22,779 nucleotides of DNA. Origin: a virus. This document shows positions 1 through 7,236 of this stretch, in pieces. The notes beneath the pieces were generated by a model that saw only the letters and a program-made list of their open reading frames with translations, was not told the DNA's origin and did no database searches. The stretch's first letter is position 1; the number at the start of each line of letters is the position of its first letter. Location: positions 1 through 22,779 of IMG/VR virus record IMGVR_UViG_3300009428_000078; one strand, written 5' to 3'. The position numbers and the translations under genes are program-made.

Positions 1-1488
1 GACGAAGGCTTCGGAAAGTGCCACGCTTGTGGACAAGGTTATCCATCCAGTCGAAAGACCTTCGATTGGGCGGATGAGAAGTACCCGACAAAAGGAGATA
101 ACAAGATGACATTCACACCAAAGCTGATCGAGACCCCCAGCGATGGAAAGTATGAAACCATGCGAGGCATCCAGAGCCGCACAATGGAGGACTACGGAGT
201 TCTGACCTACGGGGATCGTCAAGAGTACGTGTACCCCAGCGGGGGAATTAAGGTACGTAACCTCAAGGAGAAAGGCTTCTACGCTAAGGCAGGGTTCAAG
301 GGTGATGAACTGTTCGGTATGAACCTGTTCACCGCTGGTAGCTCTAAAATGGTTACGATCACAGAGGGTGAACTAGACGCTCTCTCAGTGTCTCAGATAC
401 TAAAGAGCAGCTACACTAACCCTGTTGTGTCTCTACCCTCTGCTACGCCCTCTAAGAAGCTCTGGGAGAATTGCTCAGAGTGGCTCAACAGCTTCGATAA
501 GATCATCCTGTCAGTGGACACCGATGAGGCTGGTAATACTCTCGCAGATAAGGTTGCCAAGCTGTTTCCTAACAAGGTCTACCGTGTAAACCACCATCCA
601 TACAAGGACGCTAACGACTTCCTACAGAACGGCAAAGGAAAGGAGTTCAAAGGGGCGTGGTGGTCAGCTAGTAAGTACACACCAGAGAACGTGATGAACA
701 CCACAGAGGACTTCTTGTCGCTGTATCAGGATGCACCAGAGCATGAGTATGTGCCAACAGGTATCCAAGCACTAGACGATAAGATACTGGGGCTGATGCA
801 GGGTCACTTCACGGTTATCAAAGCACCGACAGGCATTGGTAAGACTGAGGTGATGCGTTACCTTGAGTATAACATGATCTCGAAGGGCGTACCAATCGCT
901 GCAATGCACGTAGAAGAAACCAAGCTACGGTCTCTGCTAGGTCTTGTGTCTTACGAATGTAATGACAACCTGACACGCAGGGACTTGATTGAGGAGAAGG
1001 GAGCCAACGCTCAGGTCATTGCAGCTATCCAGAAGCTAACTAAAGATGAGTTGTACTACCAATTCTTCATGGGTGACGGACAGGGTGCAGAAGAGCTATG
1101 CGACCAGATCAGATACTTTAGTCAAGCCTGTGGTTGTAAGTTCGTATTCTTTGAGCCTATCCAAGACGTAGTGGTAGGATCATCTGAGGAAGGTAAAGAA
1201 GCAATGCTTGCTGATCTATCCATCCGTCTGTCTAAGCTGGCAGCAGAGCTTAACGTAGGGATCGTCACTATTGCTCACACGAATGACAATGGCGATCCTA
1301 AGTATTGCAAGATGATTGGACAACGTGCTTCTGTCGTTATTGACCTGTCACGGGAGAAAGATGCAGATAGCTTAGAAGAACGAAACACTACATACATTCG
1401 CGTTGAGAAGAACCGCCCATGCTCAGAAGAAGGTGCAGCGGGTACAATGCGATTTAACTTAGATACGTTTACATTGAGGGAAGTGTAA
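1..1488 (+). CDS. T7 gp4-like primase-helicase, 5' truncated
   Basis: Bifunctional DNA primase and replicative helicase of the T7 gp4 family, which unwinds the fork and lays down primers for the phage polymerase. The frame is open from base 1. Its first residues contain a C-x2-C pair (KCHACG) like the distal half of the gp4 primase zinc ribbon, so the gene begins upstream of the window. Counting from the internal Met at 106, I see a TOPRIM primase core (TEGELDAL about 86-93, DTDEAGN 138-144), a Walker A loop (APTGIGKT 240-247), a Walker B-like strand followed by a helix (VFFEPIQD, 347-354), and the helicase motif ending in AHT (390-392). The C-terminal end resembles the gp4 core, without a clear long acidic tail. 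It overlaps the next start by one base (TAATG). Family assignment is very secure; the exact N-terminus is not visible. Confidence 0.93.
   Translation, partial: DEGFGKCHACGQGYPSSRKTFDWADEKYPTKGDNKMTFTPKLIETPSDGKYETMRGIQSRTMEDYGVLTYGDRQEYVYPSGGIKVRNLKEKGFYAKAGFKGDELFGMNLFTAGSSKMVTITEGELDALSVSQILKSSYTNPVVSLPSATPSKKLWENCSEWLNSFDKIILSVDTDEAGNTLADKVAKLFPNKVYRVNHHPYKDANDFLQNGKGKEFKGAWWSASKYTPENVMNTTEDFLSLYQDAPEHEYVPTGIQALDDKILGLMQGHFTVIKAPTGIGKTEVMRYLEYNMISKGVPIAAMHVEETKLRSLLGLVSYECNDNLTRRDLIEEKGANAQVIAAIQKLTKDELYYQFFMGDGQGAEELCDQIRYFSQACGCKFVFFEPIQDVVVGSSEEGKEAMLADLSIRLSKLAAELNVGIVTIAHTNDNGDPKYCKMIGQRASVVIDLSREKDADSLEERNTTYIRVEKNRPCSEEGAAGTMRFNLDTFTLREV
91..108 (+). promoter_or_regulatory. Internal RBS and start (helicase-only form)
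   Basis: Inside the primase-helicase frame, AAAGGAGA (91-98) precedes the in-frame ATG at 106 by about 8 bases, a near-ideal Shine-Dalgarno arrangement just after the zinc-ribbon region. T7 gp4 makes a full-length primase-helicase (4A) and a shorter helicase lacking the zinc finger (4B) from an internal start at the same relative place. By analogy this site should direct a 460-residue 4B-like protein. The sequence signal is seen directly; the two-product model is inferred. Confidence 0.6.
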
Positions 1489-1754
1489 TGATGGAAGATT
1501 ATGACGAAGATGATTACGTAAGCATTGGGTTTGATGATGAAGATGGATTTATAGCGATACATTCCGAGCAGTTGGATGAAATCGACTATGAAGGTAACCA
1601 ACACCTACACAGTATAGTTTTCTGCATAGACGATAAAGAGTTCTATAAGGTTGGGTGGAAAGTATTTGCCGTAGAAGGGAAAATGTCAGAGGGTAGTTAC
1701 ATGGTGAGAGTAGAACCTGTTAGTAAAACAACCACAGTTTGGGAGGAGAAGTAG
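1488..1754 (+). CDS. Small acidic phage protein, unknown function
   Basis: An 88-residue protein with a strongly acidic N-terminal third (many Asp and Glu in residues 3-21). No motif that I recognise and no membrane segment. The ATG overlaps the primase-helicase stop by one base, and GAGG upstream (about 1475-1479) gives a ribosome binding site. A second Met directly follows, so the start could be one codon later. It sits between helicase and polymerase, which suggests early expression with the replication proteins, but its role cannot be read from the sequence. Small acidic phage proteins are sometimes DNA mimics or inhibitors; nothing here shows that specifically. Confidence 0.75.
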   Translation: MMEDYDEDDYVSIGFDDEDGFIAIHSEQLDEIDYEGNQHLHSIVFCIDDKEFYKVGWKVFAVEGKMSEGSYMVRVEPVSKTTTVWEEK

Positions 1755-1759
1755 GAACA

Positions 1760-3607
1760 ATGACAACAGTATTCGACATTGAAACAGATGGTCTATTAGA
1801 TGTGTTGACCAAAATTCATGTCATGTCTTGGTCTAATGATATGGGTGAAGTAAAGCACACTCATGACTATGACGAGATGCGCTATGTATTGCTCAACAGC
1901 GAAACACTTGTAGGCCACAACATGATCCGCTTTGACGTCCCCGCAGTGGAAAAGCTGCTGGACATCAAGGTAACAGCACGTCTGGTAGATACACTAGCGT
2001 TAAGCTGGTACATCAACCACACACGTATGAAGCATGGCCTTGAGGGCTACGGAGAGGAGTATGGAGTGCCTAAGCCAGTAATTAAGGACTGGAACACCCT
2101 TACGCCTCAAGAGTACGCCCACAGGTGCGATGAGGATGTTAAGATCAACAACCGTCTATGGCGTGATTTAGACCTTAAGCTAAACAAACTATACAAGGAC
2201 GCACCAGAAGACAAAAACCGTCTCATTGATTATCTGTCGTTCAAACTAGACTGCGCCAGAGAGCAAGAGGAGCTACGGTGGAAATTAGACGGACCAAAGG
2301 CACAAGCAGCCTACGACGAAATTAGCCAACTCAAAGAGGAGAAGGTTGAGCAACTCGCAGATGCTATGCCTAAGCGTATCCTAGAACGAATGGCAACAAA
2401 GCCAAAGGTTATGCACAAGAAAGACGGAGAGCTATCATCACACGGTGAGAAGTGGGTGGCTCTCTGCAAGGAGTACAAGCAGTCTGTGACGACGATAGGC
2501 TTTAAGGTGAAGACGGGTGAGGAACGGGGCAACCCTAACTCTAACGATCAGGTTAAGGACTGGCTACGGTCTTTAGGTTGGGAGCCACGTACATTTAAAT
2601 TCGTAAGGGATAAGAAGAGTGGAGACACAAGACAAATTGAGCAAGTACGTAAAGGCTCTGACTTATGTCAAAGCGTTAGGGAGCTTTCTAGTAATGATCC
2701 TGCTGTTGACCTTCTTGATGGTCTCACCGTACTTACTCACAGGGCGGGTATCTTAAAGAGCTTCTTGGAAGGCCAAACAGATGGCTACCTACAAGCTAGT
2801 ATCGCTGGACTAACTAACACATTCCGCTTCAAGCACTTCAAGCCACTGGTAAACCTACCTAGCGTAGACAAGCCGTATGGTGATGTGATCCGAGGATGCC
2901 TGATTGCACCAGAAGGTTACGTGCTGTGTGGTGCTGACATGACATCACTAGAGGATACGACTAAGCGTCACTACATGAAGCCACTTGACCCTGACTATGT
3001 AAACGAGATGAGCCGTGAAGGCTTTGACCCACACTTAGACTTAGCACTACACGCAGGTCTTATTAAGCAGAGTGACATCGACATGCACAACTCAGGTGAG
3101 CGGTCACTAAAGGAGTTACGTAAGAACTACAAGGTTGTTAACTACAGCGCCACGTATGGCATTGGAGCAGCAGCCCTTGCAAGAGGTACTGGCATGAGCA
3201 AGAAGGCTAGTCAGACCCTCTTAGATGCCTTCTGGTCACGTAACTGGGCCATTGAGAAGGTAGCTAGTGGAGCTAAGACAAGGGAAGTGCTGGAAGGCAT
3301 GTGGCTCAAGAACCCAGTGTCAGGCTTTTGGCATAGTTTACGGAGCGATAAGGATCGTTTCAGTACACTTAACCAAAGCACTGGAGTGTTCTGTTTTGAT
3401 ACATGGGTTGCTTTGTGTCGTAAGAACGGAATTAAATGTGTCGGGCAGTTTCACGATGAGGTGATTGCCTTAGTAGAGAGGGGTAAAGAAGGTCATGTAG
3501 AAGAGGTTATGCACGATGCAGCTATCAAGCTAAACGAGAAGGTAAAGCTAAACGTACCTCTGGGAACAGACGTACAATTTGGTAATACATATGCGGATAT
3601 TCACTAA
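1760..3607 (+). CDS. Family A DNA polymerase, T7 gp5-like, with 3'-5' exonuclease
   Basis: The replicative polymerase of the phage. Starting at the ATG at 1760 it is 615 residues; an upstream in-frame TTG at 1739 is a weaker start. The N-terminus carries exonuclease motifs Exo I (DIETD, 6-10), Exo II (HNMIRFD, 53-59) and an Exo III-like RCDEDV (122-127). The polymerase part has motif A (GADMTSLED, 391-399), the O-helix motif B (RKNYKVVNYSATYG, 454-467) and motif C (HDE, 565-567). The residue equivalent to E. coli Pol I Phe762 is Tyr462, as in T7 (Tyr526). The protein is shorter than T7 gp5 (704 aa), so a long thioredoxin-binding insertion is probably absent. The same block carries helicase, ssDNA-binding protein and nucleases, which together form a compact T7-style replisome. 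Confidence 0.95.
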   Translation: MTTVFDIETDGLLDVLTKIHVMSWSNDMGEVKHTHDYDEMRYVLLNSETLVGHNMIRFDVPAVEKLLDIKVTARLVDTLALSWYINHTRMKHGLEGYGEEYGVPKPVIKDWNTLTPQEYAHRCDEDVKINNRLWRDLDLKLNKLYKDAPEDKNRLIDYLSFKLDCAREQEELRWKLDGPKAQAAYDEISQLKEEKVEQLADAMPKRILERMATKPKVMHKKDGELSSHGEKWVALCKEYKQSVTTIGFKVKTGEERGNPNSNDQVKDWLRSLGWEPRTFKFVRDKKSGDTRQIEQVRKGSDLCQSVRELSSNDPAVDLLDGLTVLTHRAGILKSFLEGQTDGYLQASIAGLTNTFRFKHFKPLVNLPSVDKPYGDVIRGCLIAPEGYVLCGADMTSLEDTTKRHYMKPLDPDYVNEMSREGFDPHLDLALHAGLIKQSDIDMHNSGERSLKELRKNYKVVNYSATYGIGAAALARGTGMSKKASQTLLDAFWSRNWAIEKVASGAKTREVLEGMWLKNPVSGFWHSLRSDKDRFSTLNQSTGVFCFDTWVALCRKNGIKCVGQFHDEVIALVERGKEGHVEEVMHDAAIKLNEKVKLNVPLGTDVQFGNTYADIH

Positions 3608-3621
3608 ATTAAAAAGTTTGG

Positions 3622-3651
3622 TTGTTAAAACGCCAAAAAGGTCTATATAGT
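3622..3651 (+). promoter_or_regulatory. Candidate sigma70-type promoter before the SSB gene
   Basis: The 77-base gap after the polymerase gene is AT-rich. It holds TTGTTA (3622-3627) and TATAGT (3646-3651) separated by 18 bases, with a second overlapping TATAGT at 3651-3656. This is the largest gap between plus-strand genes, which fits a separate promoter for the abundantly needed ssDNA-binding protein. Based on match to consensus only. Confidence 0.45.
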
Positions 3652-3684
3652 ATAGTACAAACCCCGACAAAAAGGAAGATGAAA

Positions 3685-4197
3685 ATGGGAAAGAAAGTTT
3701 ACGTAGAGTGTGAACTAGAGTGGACAAAGTTGCGGGAAGAAGACCGTGACATGGGAACGAACCTAGTGGAAGGGTCAGACCAGCGAAATAACATTGAGGC
3801 AAAGCAAGGTCTCTACATTGTTAACTGCGTGGTTGATGATGCTGCAAAGAATAAGATGGTTGCTGATGGCATCCCAAACAAGGGACTACAAGCGCAACTG
3901 TTTAAGGTTAGTAAGGAAGGTAAAGACTTCTACAAGGCTACACGTCCACACCTTAACCCTAAGTTCTTTGACAAGGAAACAGGGGAACAGGGAGTTGTTA
4001 TGGGCGCACCAAAGGTTCTCAAGATGGTTGACGGAGATTACGTTGATTGGGACTGGGAAGAAGATGGCCTCATTGGTAACGGCTCTAAGGCTACAGTGAA
4101 GTTCGATGTGTGGGACGGTAAGATTACAACTATGGAAAAAGTTCTAGTTACCGACCACCTTAAATATGAAGCAGACAGTGACGAAGGTGGGTTCTAA
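3685..4197 (+). CDS. ssDNA-binding protein, T7 gp2.5-like
   Basis: A 170-residue OB-fold type single-stranded DNA-binding protein that would coat unwound template and recruit polymerase and helicase. The mid-region IGNGSKATVKF resembles the IGGGSK-x-KV segment of T7 gp2.5. The protein ends in an acidic tail closed by phenylalanine (SDEGGF), the hallmark tail through which gp2.5-type proteins contact the replisome. It is shorter than T7 gp2.5 (232 aa). I chose the ATG at 3685 because AAGGAAG (3672-3678) sits 6 bases upstream. The ATG two codons earlier is too close to that site. The stop overlaps the next gene (TAATG). Confidence 0.85.
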   Translation: MGKKVYVECELEWTKLREEDRDMGTNLVEGSDQRNNIEAKQGLYIVNCVVDDAAKNKMVADGIPNKGLQAQLFKVSKEGKDFYKATRPHLNPKFFDKETGEQGVVMGAPKVLKMVDGDYVDWDWEEDGLIGNGSKATVKFDVWDGKITTMEKVLVTDHLKYEADSDEGGF

Positions 4198-4397
4198 TGC
4201 AGGTATCTATTACATTCACTTCAGACAATGAAGACGATGGTTTTGATGGTAGCACAACAGTGGTGCGTGGTAACATTGATGACCTATACGGACTAGCACA
4301 AACTTTTGCAGACGCAGCACGGGCGGGAGGTTATACATACGTAGAAGATGTAGCCTTTGAGAAGGACGATGGTCAAATGGTGTTTGGAGGGTTCTAA
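4197..4397 (+). CDS. Small conserved phage protein, unknown function
   Basis: A 66-residue acidic protein, overlapping both neighbours by one base, between the ssDNA-binding protein and the 5' exonuclease. It has a beta-strand-like N-terminus (VSITFTS), a central helix rich in Ala and a C-terminal MVFGGF that resembles the DEGGF end of the preceding protein. Similar small proteins are common beside replication genes in marine phages (recollection, not a search). No function can be given. The shared GGF terminus could mean it contacts the same partner, but that is speculative. Confidence 0.75.
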   Translation: MQVSITFTSDNEDDGFDGSTTVVRGNIDDLYGLAQTFADAARAGGYTYVEDVAFEKDDGQMVFGGF

Positions 4398-5110
4398 TGA
4401 CTAAAGGAAAGGTTCTAGTAGACGGGGACATCCTCGCATACCGAGCAGCCTTTGCCACTCAAGACGATCTCCCCAAGGATGCAGAAGAGAAGGTAGAGAT
4501 ACTACTCGACTTCGTTCTTGAGGAGACGTTAGACTTCGTTACACCAGATCAGTTTGAGGTGTATCTAACTGGGCCTAACAACTTTCGTTTTGAGGTAGCA
4601 AAGAGTTACCCCTACAAGGGAAACAGGAAAGCAACTGAAAAGCCAAAGCATCTACGCCATGTACGTGACTATCTGGTGAAGAAGTTTGACGCTATCGTAA
4701 GTGAAGGAGAAGAAGCAGATGACCTAATAGCAATAGAAGCTACCCGACTGGGGCCAACCACTATCGTCGCATCCATTGATAAGGATATGTTGCAGATACC
4801 TTGTCGTCACTTTAACTTTAACAAGAAAGAGTGGTCAACAGTATCCGAATGGGAAGGCAATAAGTTTTTCTACACTCAGATACTGACAGGAGATGCAGCA
4901 GACAACATCAAAGGTCTCAAGGGAATTGGCCCCGTTAAGGCAACTAAGTTGTTAGCCGAGTGTGATACGGTAGAGAGCCTGTATAAAGCCTGTGTGAAGG
5001 CTTATGACGGTGATGTGGAGCGTATCATTGAGAATGCTAGGCTACTTTGGTTAAGACGTTACGAGGGGGAGTTATGGCAACCACCAGAACTAGACGACAA
5101 CACGCCATAA
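4397..5110 (+). CDS. 5'-3' exonuclease / flap endonuclease (T7 gp6 role)
   Basis: A 237-residue nuclease of the 5'-3' exonuclease superfamily (N-terminal domain of Pol I, T7 gp6, T5 D15). It would remove RNA primers, process flaps and degrade host DNA. Metal-binding acidic motifs are visible: VDGDILAYRA (8-17), GEEADDLIA (104-112), SIDKDMLQI (126-134) and TGDAADNI (164-171). The last is followed by a helix-hairpin-helix (KGLKGIGPVKATKLL, 172-186). YKGNR (73-77) matches the conserved substrate-contacting loop. It starts in a TAATG overlap with the previous gene and overlaps the resolvase gene by 37 bases. Confidence 0.92.
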   Translation: MTKGKVLVDGDILAYRAAFATQDDLPKDAEEKVEILLDFVLEETLDFVTPDQFEVYLTGPNNFRFEVAKSYPYKGNRKATEKPKHLRHVRDYLVKKFDAIVSEGEEADDLIAIEATRLGPTTIVASIDKDMLQIPCRHFNFNKKEWSTVSEWEGNKFFYTQILTGDAADNIKGLKGIGPVKATKLLAECDTVESLYKACVKAYDGDVERIIENARLLWLRRYEGELWQPPELDDNTP

Positions 5111-5469
5111 AAAACGGCTACAGATCAGGTCTTGAAGATGACATCTCTGTTGACTTAAAGGAAAGGGGTGTAACTTTCGAGTATGAGACCTTGAAGATTA
5201 AGTGGGTCTTAAACGAGAATAAGAGTTATACGCCAGACTTCATTTTACCTAACGGTATCATCATTGAGTCCAAAGGACGGTTTGTAGCTGCGGATCGAAA
5301 GAAGCACTTGAAGGTTAAGGAGCAACACCCTAAGTTAGACATACGATTCGTATTTAGTAACTCTCGTGGTAAGATTAACAAGGGTTCTAAGACAACATAC
5401 GGTGACTGGTGCGACAAGCATGGGTTCATCTACTCAGATAAAAGGATTCCAGACCAATGGTTGAAGTAA
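5074..5469 (+). CDS. Endonuclease I, Holliday junction resolvase (T7 gp3-like)
   Basis: A 131-residue homologue of T7 gp3, which resolves branched DNA and helps degrade host DNA. The match is clear along the whole protein: RSGLEDD, FEYE, YTPDFILPNGI, ESKGRF, DRKKHL, EQHPKLDIR, and a YGDWCDKHG segment matching YGEFCEKHG of T7. Catalytic residues fall at E21, D55, E65 and K67, corresponding to T7 E20, D55, E65 and K67. The ATG at 5074 is preferred because a G-rich ribosome binding site (about 5063-5071) precedes it and because T7 gp3 has the same N-terminal length. An upstream alternative start (5047) would add nine residues. Confidence 0.95.
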   Translation: MATTRTRRQHAIKNGYRSGLEDDISVDLKERGVTFEYETLKIKWVLNENKSYTPDFILPNGIIIESKGRFVAADRKKHLKVKEQHPKLDIRFVFSNSRGKINKGSKTTYGDWCDKHGFIYSDKRIPDQWLK

Positions 5470-5573
5470 ACAGTTTGTTAACAAGGTTGCTAAAGCTGAA
5501 TAAAGAGCAGATTGAAGCAATAGAGTTTGAATTAAGGGTACACCTGATGGAAATGGAGTTAGAAGATGGGTAA
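5457..5573 (+). CDS. Possible 38-residue ORF bridging resolvase and phosphoesterase
   Basis: An ATG at 5457, preceded by AAGGA (5442-5446), opens a 38-codon frame. It overlaps the end of the resolvase gene and the start of the phosphoesterase gene (ATGGGTAA). The product would be a Leu- and Glu-rich, probably helical peptide. It fills what would otherwise be a 96-base gap in an operon with almost no gaps, and its overlaps match the style of its neighbours. No homology is recognised, and it could simply be a translational coupling leader. Confidence 0.4.
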   Translation: MVEVNSLLTRLLKLNKEQIEAIEFELRVHLMEMELEDG

Positions 5574-6345
5574 AACGGTAGTAGTTTATAGTTGCGCTCA
5601 CGTTGATCCCTCAGTGGACAACGAGCGGTTCGATTGGTTGGGCGAGTTCTTGTATGACATCAAGCCTGATTATGTCGTTGACTTGGGAGACGGCGCTGAC
5701 ATGCGGTCGTTAAATACATTCGACACTCGCTCCCCAGAAGCAATCGTTAGCCAGAACTACGAGGCTGACATTAACCAGTACAATGACGCACAGGAACGTA
5801 TCCGATGGAAGTTCCGACACCACAAGCGTAAGCGACCAGCTTACTTTGGATTTGAGGGAAACCATGAGAACCGAATTAAAAAAGCTATCAAAACTGATCC
5901 TAGACTCGAAGGAGCCAAGTACGGCATATCTTTCGGGCATCTCCAGACAAAGCATTGGTTTGATGAATACCACGAGTATGAACACTCAGCACCAGCGATT
6001 GCTGATTACGATGGTGTATCTTACGCTCACTTTTTTAGCAGTGGTAACTTCGGTTCTGCTATGTCTGGTATGCACCATGCTAACGGGTTACTTGCTCACA
6101 GGCATCATAGCAGCACTTGTGGGCATAGCCATAAGCGTGATCTTAAGTTTAAAGATGCTTCGCACCCTAACGGAGCTATCGGACTTGTCGCTGGATGTTA
6201 TAAAGGAGCAGCAGAAGGATGGGCTGGACAAGCCAACCGAGAGTGGTGGTCTGGTGTGGTAGTCAAGAGAGAGGTATCTAATGGTATGTATGAGCCTTCT
6301 TTTGTGTCGCAGTCTACATTAAGGAAGATGTATGGGAAAGCGTAG
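5566..6345 (+). CDS. Calcineurin-like metallophosphoesterase
   Basis: A 259-residue protein with the motif order of the metallophosphoesterase fold: SCAH (9-12), DLGD-xx-D (39-45), GNHE (98-101), a histidine near 155, and GHSH (186-189). These normally hold a two-metal centre that cleaves phosphoesters. The usual Asp of the first D-x-H motif is Cys10 here, so metal site 1 may be altered. The substrate is unknown; phage relatives are placed among replication and nucleotide genes. It overlaps the start of the methylase gene by 14 bases, showing translational coupling. Confidence 0.85.
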   Translation: MGKTVVVYSCAHVDPSVDNERFDWLGEFLYDIKPDYVVDLGDGADMRSLNTFDTRSPEAIVSQNYEADINQYNDAQERIRWKFRHHKRKRPAYFGFEGNHENRIKKAIKTDPRLEGAKYGISFGHLQTKHWFDEYHEYEHSAPAIADYDGVSYAHFFSSGNFGSAMSGMHHANGLLAHRHHSSTCGHSHKRDLKFKDASHPNGAIGLVAGCYKGAAEGWAGQANREWWSGVVVKREVSNGMYEPSFVSQSTLRKMYGKA

Positions 6346-6871
6346 TGATTTCAAAAGGGTTGAACGTGATTACTACCCGACACCACTAGCTGCTGTTGAA
6401 CCTCTGATCTCGCACTTGCCTTACACATTTGATTATGTAGAGCCATGTGCGGGAGATGGACGACTGATAAGGCACATCAGTGAACTTACAGACGGACATG
6501 GTGAGTGCTTATATGCTTGTGACATTGAACCAAGACATCCTAACGTGTTTAAGCATGACGGTCTTGAACTTGAGTTAGGTGGTTACGGTGTCACTGACTT
6601 TTGCATTACCAACCCACCTTGGGACAGGAAGTTTCTGCACCCATTCATAGAACATTGGATGCAGAGGTGTCCTACATGGGTGTTGTTCGATGCAGATTGG
6701 GCGCACACTAAACAGTCAGCATTGTACATGAGTTACTGTACTAAGGTGGTGAGCGTAGGTCGTGTTAAGTGGATCGAAGGAAGTAAGAGCGTGGGTAAAG
6801 ACAACTGTGCTTGGTATCTGTTTGATGCCTACAATGAAAAACAAACTGAGTTTTATGGGAGAACGGTGTGA
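6332..6871 (+). CDS. SAM-dependent methyltransferase, probably DNA adenine type
   Basis: A 179-residue Rossmann methyltransferase. YYPTP (14-18) precedes the SAM-binding motif EPCAGDGRL (37-45), an acidic DIEP follows in strand 2, and the catalytic motif IV reads TNPPW. NPPW is the signature of amino-methyltransferases, chiefly N6-adenine DNA methylases. No separate target-recognition domain is present at this length. A late segment (FDADWAHT, VGRVKWI, DNCAWYLF) is highly patterned and looks family-specific. The start follows AAGGAAG closely and overlaps the previous gene. A likely role is protection of phage DNA from restriction; an orphan regulatory methylase is the alternative. Target specificity cannot be read. 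Confidence 0.78.
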   Translation: MGKRSDFKRVERDYYPTPLAAVEPLISHLPYTFDYVEPCAGDGRLIRHISELTDGHGECLYACDIEPRHPNVFKHDGLELELGGYGVTDFCITNPPWDRKFLHPFIEHWMQRCPTWVLFDADWAHTKQSALYMSYCTKVVSVGRVKWIEGSKSVGKDNCAWYLFDAYNEKQTEFYGRTV

Positions 6872-7236
6872 TTAGTCAGGATGATATAGATGCGTTTGCA
6901 GATGGACTGCGAAACCAACCTGTGCAGGGATTAAACGATTATCAAAGGAAGGCAGTGTCTTTTGCTATCTACCCTGCGACGCATAAGGTGCTGTACCCAA
7001 CATTGGGCCTATGTGGAGAGGCTGGTGAGGTAGCAGAGAAGGTCAAGAAGCAAGTTCGAGACGGTGTATTTAATCGCCATGAGGTAGCAAAAGAACTGGG
7101 GGATGTCCTCTGGTATTTAGCTAACATTTCAAATGATATCGGCTATAGTCTTAAAGAGATAGCTAACATGAATGTAGATAAACTAAGGAGTCGTAAAGAA
7201 CGTGACGTTATTAAGGGAAGTGGAGATAACCGATGA
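6868..7236 (+). CDS. MazG-like nucleotide pyrophosphohydrolase
   Basis: A 122-residue all-helical NTP pyrophosphohydrolase of the MazG type. The metal-binding helices are GEAGEVAEK (50-58, E-x2-E-x2-E) and KELGDVLWYLA (75-85, E-x2-D). It probably hydrolyses (d)NTPs, or ppGpp-like alarmones as proposed for phage MazG. The start is GTG at 6868, with GGGAGA (6857-6862) upstream and overlapping the previous TGA; no nearby in-frame ATG fits. The end overlaps the next gene as ATGA. Its position three genes ahead of glutaredoxin and next but one to the reductase suggests nucleotide pool control. Confidence 0.85.
   Translation: MISQDDIDAFADGLRNQPVQGLNDYQRKAVSFAIYPATHKVLYPTLGLCGEAGEVAEKVKKQVRDGVFNRHEVAKELGDVLWYLANISNDIGYSLKEIANMNVDKLRSRKERDVIKGSGDNR

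Noticed and set aside
1275-1604. 109-codon minus-strand frame antisense to the helicase end and small acidic gene
   Set aside because: It lies opposite two well-supported genes, lacks a ribosome binding site and shows no recognisable domain.
1739-1759. TTG start for the DNA polymerase
   Set aside because: It would add seven residues with no counterpart in exonuclease N-termini. The ATG at 1760 places the DIETD motif at the expected distance.
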